Positions 13,109 through 30,469 of a stretch of DNA of 64,000 nt are shown here, piece by piece (within the stretch, counting starts at the first letter, position 1; every line of letters begins with the position of its first letter). The DNA is taken from positions 30,556,213 to 30,620,212 of the forward strand of contig OZ234493.1 of assembly GCA_965153455.1 (NCBI GenBank), written 5' to 3'. The DNA comes from Sphagnum compactum. Its lineage: Eukaryota > Bryophyta > Sphagnopsida > Sphagnales. Position numbers and translations under genes: made by a program. The notes beneath the pieces are model-generated. The model was not told the origin of the DNA. It searched no databases and was given only the letters and a program-made list of their open reading frames with translations.

Positions 13109-14424
13109 CACCATCTAGACCTAGGTTTAGCTGTGCAGATGTCATGGATGCACCTCACCCTAGTGTTCACATTCCTTGTTTACCATTAAGTACTTGAACT
13201 TTTCTTGTGTCTTCTTTCCATGGGGAAAAGAATGAAGATGCCTTCGTGTTAATTGTGTTCATCAGAATTTTAGCAAGTAGTCAGTCACCGTGCTGGTTCT
13301 TTGTTCGCTGGAATTGCAACTCAGTTTAGTTTCCAGCTGTTTCAGAGAGGGTACAGAGTCAGGAAAAAGTCTGTTATCTCAGCTTGAAGGGAGGAGTTTA
13401 CAGATTTGGAACTGTTGATCAAATTCATGGTTGGAACTTGGAACTCATCTATCCTTTTGGATTTGTGCATTGATGTTGACACTAATTAGCATGTCAACAT
13501 CAATGTTGTGTGTGTGGCGAGCTGAATTGATCAACTGGTTCCAATGGCCTCCCATGTGTAGGTCAATTTGGAAGAAGAAAGCAACATGGCAATTGAGAGC
13601 AAGAAATAACTATGTTTACTTCACATCATGGTATGGTCTTCCTGTGCATCCCTTTTTTGGCTTACACTAGTGGGTTGACAGATTTCAAGAGATGTCAAAT
13701 TGTACCAGAGGGTTAGAGTGTTGTGATATGTACACGATACCAAGGCTTTGCAATTGCTCACAATTGGCATGAACCTTGAAGCCAAAGAGAGAGGCTGCAA
13801 AAGACCAATTGTATTCAATTGAATGCGTAGGTCAATTGAAGCATTGTAGTAAATGGTTGACCACTTTGCTAAGTGCTTCCCAGAAGTAAGAAACCCAAGC
13901 ACTTGCCCGCCAGTTAGCACACTGACACTTGTCCATGAAGAGCCATATAACTTTTTCCAATGCTCTTTGTGTTGTAAGAACATGGCCTGCACCAGCCCCG
14001 TAACTGTATTTAGCACATCCACTCTGCACTGTTTAGATTCTCCCCCATCCTCATCCGTGAACCTGAAAAGATGGATTGTTTAGAGTGAGACCAATTAACT
14101 CTCGCCACCTGGGCCACTCATTGTGGTTGGTCAATGAGACGCAGTCATTTATTGCTGAGAAACAGTCATTTCTTGTGACAGGTTCTCTTGCAGGGCACTC
14201 TGAAAATGTGAATTTTAACCAGCCCAAAGAAGATTCACAATATTTTTCTGTAGATCTTTATCCAAAAAGGAGTTTAAAGGTCAATTTATTGCTGCTGTTG
14301 GGCTGCCGATGTTGGACTCTAAGACACATTGCCAAAATGCTAAGTCAACATTTATCACTTTTGTCATGTTGGCTTTGCTAACTTGCTGGCAAGTCCACAT
14401 TGTGGTGTATGGCCAACTACACAC

Positions 14425-14590
14425 TGCCAAATCATGACCTCTACATGACCAGTGCCACCAAATCACAAACTCTACATTGTCAGTGCTGACAGCAAGTCCA
14501 CAATGCTGTATCATCTACTCCATGCTGCCCAATCACCAACTCAACACTGCCAAATCATGAACTCTATATCATCAGTGCTACATTGCCAGC
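14425..14590. repeat. Degenerate tandem repeat, about 30-45 bp period
   Basis: The motif CCAAATCATGAACTCTACAT followed by CATCAGTGCT recurs four times with substitutions, starting near 14427, 14458, 14525 and 14552. Spacing is irregular, so this is an old and decayed array. Confidence 0.6.
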
Positions 14591-14769
14591 TTGACTTCAT
14601 CTTCCAGACTGCCTGACGGGCTCTTCAAACTGCCCAAAATTAAGAAATTTACAGGCTGCTCAATGCCGAAAATTCATTACTTAGCTGCTCAAACTTTTGC
14701 CTCAAAAGATAAAACCACCAATTTTCAGGCTTAAACATTGGGAGCTGTGGAAGTCTCATAAGATGTAGA

Positions 14770-15140
14770 TTGGATACAAGGCAAGTTAATATATGGAGAT
14801 GGTTCCCACACAGGTAAGGGCTAGTGGGTTGTTAGTAGGTGGGTAATAAAAACTGAAACTGACCTAATCACTGTGAATAGCAAAGCAACTAGACCCAATG
14901 GAAGAGTGTTTCCTGTCCACGCACCATCCATCCCTGATGGTGCACTGGAGGTGAGTGGTTCCAGAAACCTAAAGAAAAATTGGATTATGTCACCCAGCAC
15001 CCCACCAGTGCACCATCCATTGGAAACCTGGTTTGATGCAGTTGTGGATGAACCACAACTGAGTTACCAAGGTTCTACCGGTAACCTATCCTGAAAACCC
15101 CCCTACTTCCCTTTGTTCGTCGCCAATCACCTAATATGTA
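14770..15140 (+). repeat. Dispersed repeat family 2, forward copy
   Basis: It contains ACCCAATGGAAGAGTGTTTC at about 14893-14912, followed by CACCATCCATCCC words. It resembles 34440-34580 and, reversed, 8222-8310. The borders are not defined. Confidence 0.45.
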
Positions 15141-16752
15141 ACAGTGGTTCTCAAAAAATCAAATAATTAACCGGCCATAAAACCATCAGTTCATTGCTGG
15201 TTCTTTCATGAAAACTGCCAGTCCTTCAAGGGTTTTGAAATAACCTGGATCAGCTGTTCTTTGATTCTGATTTTTTTCAAAGACCTGGATCTGGCAGTTC
15301 TATATAATTTCAATTAACTGGGCAACTCTTCTTAACATACAGTCTGCTCAGGAACTGGTGCATGAATGTGAGTCTGACTCTTCTCAGTTTCCTTCACTCA
15401 TGCTAATTAGTAGATTAAGACCAGGTCCAACCTGACAAGCCGTTGGCAACTCCCAAGTCAAGTTCATTGGCAGAGGAGTTTCTCCTACACTCCACTGGAC
15501 TTTGAGGACCCAGGAGGACCTTGTTTGAGGTCCAGGGGTCCCAGAATGGGCTATACCAGCGAGCCATCACCCCTGGGGTTAGGCGGAAGTGTTTTTCAAC
15601 TGGAGCTTTTATGCTAATTGACTTCACACCATAAACATGGGGCAACAGGTGTTTACACAAATCTAGATGAAGTTCAGTCATCTGAAAAAACACTATGGCA
15701 TCCCAGATGTTTGAGGTTCAAATGATTCAAATACCCGCCCTGATTCCATATCCAGTTTTTTGCAAAGAAACTTCTTGCTATTGCAATCTTGGAATGTTGA
15801 ATTTCCTCTGTAGGTGTCACTGTCAATCTGTTTCTCCTCTCCTGGAGAGACTTCTGTCTTACACTAAAAGGAAGGAGCAAGCACATGCCAAGAAACCAAG
15901 AAGCACAAATTGCAAACTGCAATGGTACATGCAAAATCATTGAACTCAAACAAGATTAGATGATAGGAGCAGACAAATGCGGAAGAAACTGCGGACTCAA
16001 TCAGCAACAGAAAGTTTTGTTTCTTTCTTAATGTTTGGACAAACCAGCACTGCTCATTGCAACAGACAAGGAAATACATGGTGGATTATGTGGTAAAGAC
16101 TTCTCTGCTGCCATTTTGGTATTCTGGGCCACTGCCCAAACTACTTCCTAATAAGTAGAGCAGCATGCAAGTCAACTGCTAACTTCCCCTAACCTTTACC
16201 TGGTCCATACATTCCAACCCCTCAATTTCCAAAATATAGCTGGTGATGCCCAGTATGTAGGTGTCTAATATTACATAATAAGGTCAGGCAGCCATTTTAC
16301 TCCAAAGATGACAAGAACAGAATCCTTGGTCTTTTTCAAGCTCATGACAAATACTCATATCCAAACATGCCCCTTTATTTACGGTGCAGAAAACTACAAT
16401 TTGTTTCCATTGCGGTACAAAGTTTGTTCAAAATTTTGCATTGGTATTTCCCCAGAAGCATGCAACCAATGGCAGCTTCTCTTTGCTCAAACCTAAGGCA
16501 TGAGGCCTGCCCATTGACTCATGTTCAACAAGGAATGGGTATTCAACTTTACACTAAGACCTTGAGCAGTGCACTAATGATTTGCCTACCCACAGGAAAA
16601 ACTCAGTTTGATATAACTAGCAAACTTGAACAATGGAACCCCACTCATGATCTTCTAAATGGCAAAATTTTCATAATGGGATGGATTTGCAGAGTTAGGT
16701 TTAATTTGTCATTGCCATATTATACAGAAGCACCTGAACTGGAACAATTCAG

Positions 16753-19700
16753 TCAACCACCACTCTTCTTGGGATGGTCTTTCAATTTGACCTCCTTGGT
16801 AAACATGCGTGGAGCAATCGCCATTGACATCAGCTCTTGGAAGAGAAGTTTGCATGCATATGGTATGTGCACCTGCCAAACAGCCTTGAAGTTTCAGAAC
16901 TCTAACTGAAAGACCTTGTATCAGAACAGTAGCCAAAAAACACCAAGCATAAACTTTGAACTGAGAATTTTTATGGGGAAGTGTTCTGGACTACTTTACA
17001 TTTTAAGGAGCAGCAGTAGAACTCACCTGCACAATGTCTGTCTTATTCTTACAGCCTCGACACTCATAGGTGTTTTTCTTCAGATTGGCAATTGCAATAA
17101 TACCACAGTGTTCACACACATGGACACGATATGCATCACTTTGATCAAATAGACGCTCTTTCAAGAAGTGTGCTGCCCCATGAGCAATCATACAGTCTCT
17201 CTCCATCTCCCCAAATCGCAGACCTCCATCTCGAGACCGACCTTCAGCAGGCTGACGAGTTAAGATCTGAACAGGTCCACGTCCTCGTGAATGGATCTTG
17301 TCGTCCACCATGTGCTTGAGTCGCTGGTAATACGTGGGACCCAAGAAGATATGGGCACTCAGCCTTCGGCCAGTATGTCCATTGTACATGACCTCAAAGC
17401 CCCGCATTTGGTATCCACACTTGTGAAGGGCCTTGCTAATATTATCAACCTTTAAACCCACAACTGATATTAGAACATCAGTAACTTCTACAACTCCTCC
17501 ATCCTGCATGCATGATAACAGACATGGCACTACTGTGTCACAATATACAAGCTGTATGATGATAATAAAGCACCAGTCCTTACCGTCACATCTGTGAATG
17601 GTGTGGCATCACCCTCCTTGCCCATATGTGCAGCAACTTTGCCCATGATGCACTCAATGAGCTGACCAATGGTCATGCGGGAAGGAATAGCATGTGGATT
17701 CACAATGATATCAGGGGTAATCCCCTCTTGCGTCCATGGCATATCTTCCTGAGTATATGTCATGCCTACTGTGCCCTTCTGTCCATGCCGACTACTGAAC
17801 TTGTCCCCTATTTGTGGTATACGGATTGACCGAACCCTGATTTTTACAAACCGCAGACCATCAGCATTGGTTGTCAACAACACCTGCATCACCCACAAAC
17901 TTCTCAGATGTCTATCCATTAACAATGAAATCTCTTTAACTCTCCCCAAGGCCAGAATCACATGTAAGCAGAAACAACCTCAATCCCAGCAGTCTCCTTG
18001 GCTAAAAAGGGAGATATAACTCGATCATATCAAGGTAGTTCAGTAGAGAGAAAACCTGATCAATCATGCCACTTTCACTGTGGCGTAAACAAGTGCTCTG
18101 GTCACGTTTTGTGTAGCGCTGCGCTTGACTTGCATTGTCATCCTGGGGCAATGGTGTTGTCTTCCCAATGATCACATCCTCACCTGATACTCTTGTACCC
18201 TACACTCATCACATGCACATAAACATAAGATTTCAAATGCACCCAGAAACCTCCACTTGCATAAAACTGCCAAAATTGCCAAGCTAGTAGCCATCCTCCA
18301 CAAGGGTGTGCTTTGAGTCCACTTATTTTTGCAACCATCATCAATACCCCATAACAGGAACATGTCAATGATGTGATGACCTCCATATCCTGATTGCTGA
18401 CTGTAAGCAAGTTTTCACAACTGATGAGGCACTTTGTAACAAAGTATGGAACATCATTCTAACTTTTCAAAACAGGCACTACAGAACAGGAAACCATACA
18501 GGGGGGGCAAGTCCATCATCATCCAGCTTGTCATAGGATCCATGTCGCATGCCCTGCCATCAGCAAGATAATATTGTTAACTAAGAGGCACTTGGAACTC
18601 ATACGTATTTCAAGATGTCTAGCACCTAAGCTACAAACCTATTCCAGTGTGCTTCCTTCCATCCCACCAGCACCAACTTCATACACATGTGAAGTCTCAC
18701 AGAAATTTCTGGAGAAGAAAAATGTTGACAGTCATTATTCACTACTCTTTGTCATCATGGCAACTCACTGTAGTATTCTCCCGGTTTGGTCTCTCAAACT
18801 CTTCCTTTATTAGAGTACCTTGCTTCTTCTCCTCATCCCTGCCACAACACGCAGTTCAAATTCTGAGCTACATCTCATTTAGCAGCGTAGTACCATATAG
18901 CATAATACAGGTCTGATGCATCCAACAGAGTGATCAAGTCCCTGCCTCAAGTTTGCTAAGATTCGTAAAAGACAGACTGCTGTCAAGAAATTGGGATAAC
19001 CATTTACCTCTTCCCAAATAGAATAAGCAGGGTTCAAGAAAAATAAATAGCTGTTAAGTCACTTTGAAGACTACCTGTAGGAACGATAAAAGATGGAGCG
19101 GAAGAAGCCTCGGTCAATTGAAGACTGATTCATGATAACAGAGTCCTCCTGATTGTAGCCAGAATAACAGGCAATGGCCACCACCGCATTCTAAAACAAC
19201 CCCACATCTCCATTATGTTACTTCTGCTCCTCAAACATATCATATAAACTAGTTCTAATTTCACATAAAATGGATTCAAAAAACAAAAACTACTGCATTT
19301 GGAGAGGCATGACATTCAGTAACTACCCAAGATTGTGAATTAGTCAGATGGGGGGAATGGGAAGAATACTTACAATGCCTGCAGGAAGCTGGCGAAAATG
19401 TAGATGCTCCATTGCTCGTGTAGTCACCAATGGTTTTTGAGGGTAGTACAACACATATGCCAGAGTATCCTGATGATTTTCATGGCGTCAGCATCAGTTT
19501 CTCTCAATTTTCTCAGGCTACATAAACTTTTGTTGCAAAGAAACAGAACATTCAAATCACATACAGAATCCCATATCCCTTTCTTTGTGTAGCCCAAAAC
19601 ACCCAAGCAGATTTGACCTGAGACTGTCACAGAAGGCAAATAGGCCATGACCCAGCAGACTTACCATTCGAAGTTGATAATTGGTCACATAAATTCCCAT

Positions 19701-22700
19701 TGCCTGCTTTCCCATTGCTGACTGGTAGGTGTTACGAGGTGACTGCAGGACAACACAACATTCAAAATCCCTTGTAAAATTCAAAAGCAAGCAATTTAAA
19801 AATTTACCCAACAAAATGATCTACAGAGGGGTGGGTAGATGAGATTGCATGTAAAGTTCCAGTTTCAAGCAAACAGCACACACATATCACAACAATTCCG
19901 GGTTTGGGCTGTGGAAAGGAAAAGCTCAAAAATCTGCCCACTAGCATCAACTGCAAACCTGACATTGGAATACCAAGCAGATTGGCTGGTCAGAGAAAAA
20001 GCAGACCTGATTGTGATCAGGAAAGGGGATGATGGAGCCACAGACCCCAAGGATCATGGAGGGATGGATTTCACAATGTGTGTATGTGACTGAAAATGAT
20101 GCCTCTGGGTTGTTTCTTGCATTGACAAGATCCTGCCAGGGATTCCAACCACAGTCAGTCATTCTATAGACCAAAGCATTTCAAGACCAGAAGTGCATAC
20201 ATAATAACCACTATGCCTTTGCCTGCCCCCACCTTCCCCCTTCCAACTGTTTCATTGATGGAGTCAACATGAACAAGGGTGGCCCAAAGCTCTGGCAAGT
20301 CATTATTGCAAGAAGAAAACCACTTGTACACTAGGCATACCGCAATGGTCATGGAAATCATAGTGGTTTCTTCCTCCTCTGTATCCACATACTCGATGAA
20401 TCCTTTGGACACCAAATCGTACCAACCACTTTCAGTTGCCTCCTGCATGTCGAATCATTAAAATGACATGTTACATTCCTTTCATATACTTGTCACAGCC
20501 AATATGAATAGCCAAACACATTTGGACTACAGTTCTGTAGAAGTATAGAATATGAATTTTACCTTCTGCTGCAATGCCCGAACATCAGATTTCTTGATTA
20601 AAAGGCGTTGCTTCTCCACAATGAAAAGAGGACGACTACAGCGACCATAATCTGTGTAAAGCCGCAGTTCTTTCAAACGAATATCTCGGACCACTCCAAC
20701 TTCCGTGTTGACATCCACCTGCCAGGAGAAAAACATCAGCATCCTCCTAAATGCTGTTTACATGCAATCCAGTAGCTCCTACATTGCATGTAAACTACTG
20801 ATTCCAGATCCAAGTCCTACATGATCTAAACAGAGCCAAGGGAAACCAGTGTTAATGTAAACCTGACGGCGAAGCTGTCGAAGTGTGCGCACAAGCAGCT
20901 CAGGGTCGCGATGAATTCCAACCCAAGAGCCATTCACAAAGATTTTTGTTGAGTTGGGTATTACAGCTGGAGATATTTCCTGCACCAAAACCATCAGTCA
21001 GATGAAGGCACTGCTTTACTGAAGCTTTAAATTGGATAAGAAATAAAATATAGATCCAAGCGAAAGATTCTGCATCAGTTCCAGGAGATGTCAATAAACC
21101 TCAAAGTTTTCTGTACTCCACTCTTCCAAAAACTCCAAGATGGGATTGACAGCTGAGCCAACGGTGATGTAGGCCATAAGTGCCAAGTTCTTCACAAGCC
21201 CACATGCCTGCCACCATACGACCACATCTGTGTCATAGGTTCTGAATTGTAAACTTGCCATCAAATGTAAGAATACTTCCAGAGAGATTCCCAACTTGAG
21301 TGGCATGAGTAGGGGGGGACTTTACACACCTGGCCCTCAGGTGTTTCTGCAGGGCACATCATTCCCCAGTGAGAGTTATGCAACTGTCGAGGCTTCGCCA
21401 GCTTCCCTAAACAGACCCACAACATGCAAAACGATTGCACAAGTCATTACCAAAGCAAACAATGATATGACAGAGTTCCACTCAAGGAAATAGAGATGAG
21501 ATCATACCCTGAGACTCAGTCCATACACTTTATTTGGTTCTTAAGAACTCACCTTCACGACCAATCGGAGAGTTAAGCCGCCGCAAGTGAGAAAGTGTTG
21601 AGGCATATGTCAAGCGATTGAGCACCTATACCAGGCAGCAATCAGCATGTGATGAGAAAATTAACATGCATGCTTGACTCACCCATCTGTGACAATTAGC
21701 TCACAAGCACCCTAGGCAGCCAGGCACAGCTCTATACAAGTCTTGACTAAGACAAAAATGTCAATACATTCAGCAGAAAAGTCAAGCTAACTTTCAAAGT
21801 GCATCCAACATAATTTCTCAGAATCAGACCAAGAAAAATAAGATTCAAGTGATGATCATCTGCCAAATGTGTAAACCAAGGTGGTTGCAAGTTGGAATAA
21901 CCAAGATGCATCCATACCTGCTGCATATCTAGTGACAGAGAGATAAACAACCAAGATATCTAAAAGCAAAACCTCACCTGTGATACACCTGCCCTTACAC
22001 CTGCCGTATTTGCTTGACCCCAGTTTCCAGTAGCCAGAGAATATTTCAAGCCACTGGTGATGGTCTTGGCCTTCACTGCATAGGCCAAGTTGATCTCCTT
22101 ACCATTGTCAACACACTTTTCACCCACAAAGAAATGTTAGGATTGGGAACTCAATGTGCAGCAGGTCTTTCTGTCCTTATTCCTGCTACAAGCACCTTAT
22201 GCATCTAGTGATGTGATAAGACTCTCCATAAAACTATTTTTTTGAAACTACCTGACAGAAAGAAAAATCCAGGTCATCTTCCCACTCTACTGGTCACTAC
22301 AGTCAGCACTTCACCATGTTAACAGAGAGAGAACTGCTAAAGCAAGGTGAGTCTACCAGGCCTCTCATTCCTGGCACACCAGGTGGAGACAAAGTGCAGT
22401 AAAAGGTTTACCTTTTGTAGGTAGCCTCGTACATCTTTTGTGAGCTTCCGAAAAAGCTGCAAAGTAATGGCCATGACCAATCATCAGCATCCAAGTGCCT
22501 CCTCCATCTTGACAAGAGTATCCCTAACAAAAAACCTGCCGATAATGCCATCAAAGGCACCAACTTCTACTTATAAACAGCACATCTTAATGAACAAGAC
22601 AATGAAGGGATAAGAGTATGAAAATCACCATGCGGAACAGGCCTCCAAGAAGAGGGCCAGCAAGATCTAGCCGCTTGTTGCCATAGTGATCACGATCATC

Positions 22701-25700
22701 CTCTGCTCGACGACCCAATGCACATAGTAGCAGTCGGTGTATAATGTACCTGACCATACCAGCAATGGAAAGACCAAAATGTTGGACTGGACATTCATTA
22801 CCAAGATTAAAAGTTTGTGACAGATACTTTCAGCTTTGGCCAAGGAACACATACCCAAAGAAATATGCTTTCTTAGTCTCACAAAACTCCCCAATTCCAA
22901 CATGAGGGAGCATCTCCTTTTGCAGAATCTCTTTTGCGTACCTGCAACCACAACACAAACCTCTTGATGTCAAGTAAAGACAAAATTCACCTAAGATCCC
23001 TAACCAACAAGATGACCTTGATACATTCAAGTTTCTAGCAAACAGTGATACCACATTCCTGACCAGACAGAATGGCATTCTAGTTGTATGGCTCATGACA
23101 CACACATATCACAAGCACCTCCTCCAAGCAACTCCCCAAAGGGAACCCCTACATGTAATTGCAGGTAGTACAGGTGCATGAAAATGTGAAACACTCCTAA
23201 ACTGTGCACTCACTTGATACGTTTCTCCCTTGTAACCCCAACAGTAGACCCTCGCTTGCCAATGTAGTCAAGTGCGACCTGAACAGGAATCAAGAAAACA
23301 CTGAATTGAACACTTTTGCACCCTCCCTGACTTACACAGCACACAGACCCTGAGCAACCGCTGGATGTAACCTGAAGAAACAATGCATGGTTCACTATCT
23401 CATGTAATACCTGCTGATTCTGTATTACAAAGGCCTCCTCCAAAGATGGCCGCAGTAGTTCCATCATAGCTGTATCATTGAAATCATAACATATGTGCTC
23501 CAATATGTCCTTGTCTGCCACAAAACCTAATGCTCGGAATACCACTATAATTGGAATCTCTGTGCGTATGTATGGCAGGGTTGCCCGTATATATTGCCCT
23601 GAAGATCCCTGAACAGAATAAAAACTTCACAGGTGTAATCATTCACCATCTTCACAAAGTTTATATACTCTAAAACCACAAGCCATGAAATGTCTCTACA
23701 AATTACCAGGATGGCTGCCACACATGAAAGATCATTCAGCAACCTGTTCGCACTTACCCCAGACTGACCATGTTAAGACCTCATCCAAAAAACCCATTTC
23801 CAGATTGGTAGAGTCATTGGCACCTACTTAACCTGAATGTACCCCTAATTACAATTTTGAGCATCTACAACATGCTTTTCTACTCAAGAACAACTAGAGG
23901 CTGTTTTTGCATACAGAGAAACTGCATGAGCAACTCTTACTGACCAAAGTCACATATCTCAATGTTCACAAATGCTGGTTAAGAGACCTATGGAACTGCA
24001 TGATGAGATTATTACAAAACCACAAAACAAAACCTATGCCTATGCCATGCACAACAATGCCCAACAGGGTTCCTTCAACGTCTGTTGCTTCTCCCATCTT
24101 CACTACAAGGATTGAGGAGAACTGACCCCTTTGGCACCAGCTCTGGAGAGCATTCGAACAAACATGCTGCTTGCAGGCCTGTTCTGTGTCTCAGCCATAG
24201 ACCGAACTTCAGCAACATAAGCATACTTGTTGGGTTGTCTCTTCTTGAACACATACACATGGTTTGTACTCATTTTCTCCTGTGCAATAAGCACCTTCTC
24301 ACTACCATTGATGATAAAATAACCCCCTTGATCGTAAGGGCACTCCCCTAGCTCTGTCAGATCTTTGTCAGAATTCTGATACAAAGTGCAGTAGCTTGAC
24401 CGAAGCATAATAGGCACCTGCCAGCACCATTCCAAGCTATATCTTAAAGAAAGACAACTGCAAAAGATCATATTGATTCACATCCAAAACACCAGAGTGT
24501 AAACCAATCATAAAAGGACATAAGCATTAAGTCATTATATCCTTTGCAATTTCTATCAGCATCACAGTTTGCGTGGAAGCTCCCTTAAAGCCAATCTAAT
24601 CATAAGTACTCTAAAACAAGCAAGACCAATCAACTACTTGAGCTGGCAACAACAATACAGCAAGTTAGGAGCATCCTAATCTGTCAGCAGACCACACTGA
24701 TAGGACTACCAAGAAATCTGTCCCGAACCTTGCCAATGTAAACTTTAGGCATATCTTCCTGCTCCATCTCATCCTCTCCATCATCATTCTTCCTGGTTAC
24801 ATACTTGGTCACATCCACATACAGTGGGGCAGAGTACGTGAGATTACGAAGCCGTGCAGCTTTAGGAAAGAGGGTTGCTGTTTCTCCATCTGACTCTGTC
24901 ATCATTGGTTTGCTGAGATAGATTTGCCCAAAGTTGATCTTGTATGTAACCTAGCAAAAAGACACAAATTCCACAGTCACAAAAAAGTTGAATTCACATT
25001 GAACTCAGCAACCTTCTACTTTTTTGGAGCTTGGCTACATGTATGTACCGACAGTCATTGGTCACAAAAAGTGCAAAGAGGACATGGTCTTTCACATGGA
25101 AAAAGCTCAAATCTCAATACAATTGACGCCCTGAATGGATGACCAGACAAAAGGAACTATGACAACTCAATGAAGAAAAGGCATTCAGAAACTGCAGATG
25201 AGCCTGACATTAAACCCTAAAATCCTGTCACTGCCTTCAGTACCACTACTGTGAGCTTCATGGCAGACATGGCTACTGACTAAGTACGTATTATCAATAA
25301 ACTCAATGCCGCATTACTGGAGAGTTTGTCTGTCACCATATTGTATCACTGCTTGGCCTAGAAGGTTCACCAAACAAAGGACATATTGAGGGAGCTAGCA
25401 TATTTTCTCAGACCATCACCCAAAACTGTTCCAAGAGGAGTGACTGTAACCATGTAGAAACGACATGGAACGGAGGAGAGGGGCCAGAGTGTACTGCAAG
25501 CGAAAACTACAAACAAACCCTAATCACTCACCAAACTCAAACCTGCTATGCAACAAAGAAAATACAGAAAAAGAGAGTTGTCGATTATAGCAACAGGCTG
25601 ATTAGAGGATTCAACTAACTTCTTATCAACATCATCACCATCTTCCTCCACTCAGCAGCAAAAGTGAACAACGTTCCTGCGCGAAGAAGAAGAAGAAGAA

Positions 25701-25944
25701 AGTAGCTTACATCACCAGTCTCCGTGTTGCGGCCTGGATTATGCTGAGACTCGGGCCGAATCTCGATATCCGCAGATTCATCAACGATTTCTTGCATGGT
25801 ATTCTGTATGAACTCATCGAAAGAATCCAGCTGCTGCCGCACCAAACCCTTTTCCTCAAAATAAGCACTGATAACAGCCCAGGCATCCTCCTGCGTGATT
25901 TCTTCATCTTCCTCATCGTATTCCTCTTCATCACCCCCATACAT
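16753..25944 (-). CDS. NRPB2: RNA polymerase II second-largest subunit RPB2
   Basis: Complete gene of 25 coding exons, from the start codon at 25942-25944 down: 25711-25944, 24729-24950, 24127-24417, 23411-23608, 23214-23278, 22855-22941, 22629-22749, 22412-22456, 21978-22115, 21553-21625, 21330-21406, 21100-21207, 20863-20979, 20563-20718, 20341-20442, 20007-20132, 19665-19742, 19374-19469, 19075-19190, 18769-18838, 18500-18553, 18056-18199, 17584-17883, 17027-17449, 16753-16872. These sum to 3,561 bases, or 1,186 aa, close to the plant family length of about 1,190. All intron phases match. Clear landmarks are the acidic N-terminus ([15 protein letters not shown]), [19 protein letters not shown], the [18 protein letters not shown] block, [20 protein letters not shown] near the hybrid-binding region, and the C-terminal zinc site CEHC...CRGC in the penultimate exon. 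RPB2 forms half of the Pol II active-site cleft and acts in the nucleus. The last dozen or so residues (from about FTKEVKLKD) differ from the tail I remember for angiosperm RPB2. Confidence 0.97.
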
Positions 25945-26989
25945 CTTTGCTCCTTTACTGCAACACCAACGACCAACAACTACCAAACTCCCACTACTCC
26001 CTCGCTTTCTAACGAGAATATAATGGGAGACTTCTCTTCTAGGGTTTGGCTTTTTTTTTGCGGTGTTTCCCTCTACTTTTTTAGATCGCTCGTCGGCTTG
26101 GCCTGGCTTTTGACCGATGCCGCAATAGCAACGCTTCTTTGTTTGCGCTTGTTTTTTTATATTCAGCCCGCTCACCACAGCCCCACACACACACAGCTCT
26201 GTAACAGAGAGCGCAGCGGAGACACTCTGCGACTAGCAGCAGCATCAGCCCAAAACTTGCGCCACAGCCCCTATTTATACCCGCGGAGATGGCAGGGATG
26301 TAGCGTGCTTCGTAGTCTTCATCCATCAACAAGAACAAAATTCTATCATCCATGAAGGTGTATATCTTGTAACGCAAGCAACAATGGATCCACACCATGC
26401 ATTGCATGAGTGGCATCCTGTGCCTCGCTCAGGTCAAAATATGGCGAACTTTTTTTTTTGAATCCATTTTTTTCCAAAAGGGCTTTCGCCAGCCCCCTCT
26501 GTTTTTTTCGCGTTTTGGCGAATTTTCGCCACAGAAAAAAACGCTGCTTGGGCCCTTGACTTGTATAAATCACGGCCCACTTTGAAAGCAATCAAGGCCC
26601 ACTTAAACGTAGGAGTAACTACCAAGGTCACATTGATGGCCTGGACGGCACACGCATCGAGCGCCACACGGGAAGGCGGCCTTCGGAGGAGGAGCTCTAG
26701 TTGAAGCAGCAGAATCGGGGCAGGCCGAGCTCGAGAGGCATTTCCTCTACCATCTTCCCCTTTCGATTTTTAATTCTGTTCGTTTGTGTTTTTGAAGGAA
26801 ATCAAACCAGAACACGGGGGGAACTTTTTTTTGTCTGCAAAAGGGACCTACCTACGTTACGCACGCCAGGAGCTGTAGGGTATTTAAATACATCTTGGTG
26901 GAGAAAGTTTTCGCCAAATTGCAGCGTGACAGAAGAACAAGAAGAACGAGAACAAGAAGAGTGTGTCGTCGACTAGGCTGACCTTCAAG
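25945..26989. promoter_or_regulatory. Divergent promoter between RPB2 and RAB2
   Basis: The two start codons are 1,045 bases apart on opposite strands. A telo-box-type TAGGGTTT lies at 26040-26047, on the RPB2 side. A cluster of GGCGAA/TTCGCC words lies at 26440-26535, including a 7-bp inverted repeat. The RAB2 leader (26930-26960) is a GAA/AAC-rich purine stretch. Whether the promoter is truly bidirectional is inference. Confidence 0.55.
26516..26531. promoter_or_regulatory. Inverted repeat resembling E2F-type sites
   Basis: TGGCGAATTTTCGCCA is two 7-base half-sites around TT. Further TTTCGCC and TTTCGCG words lie within 60 bases (near 26485 and 26507). E2F factors bind TTTSGCGS-type words, so this is a possible cell-cycle element; the exact consensus is not matched by the palindrome itself. 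Confidence 0.3.

Positions 26990-30469
<3,480 letters not shown>

Larger units (their letters stand above)
13109..16752. other. 3' region of the SEC14-like gene and intergenic DNA
   Basis: There is no further coding exon I can support. The first few hundred bases are presumably 3' UTR. A degenerate tandem repeat lies at 14425-14590 and a copy of dispersed repeat family 2 near 14890. The last part, 16100-16750, leads into the RPB2 3' end. Several 60-90 codon ORFs occur on both strands without family resemblance. Confidence 0.5.
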
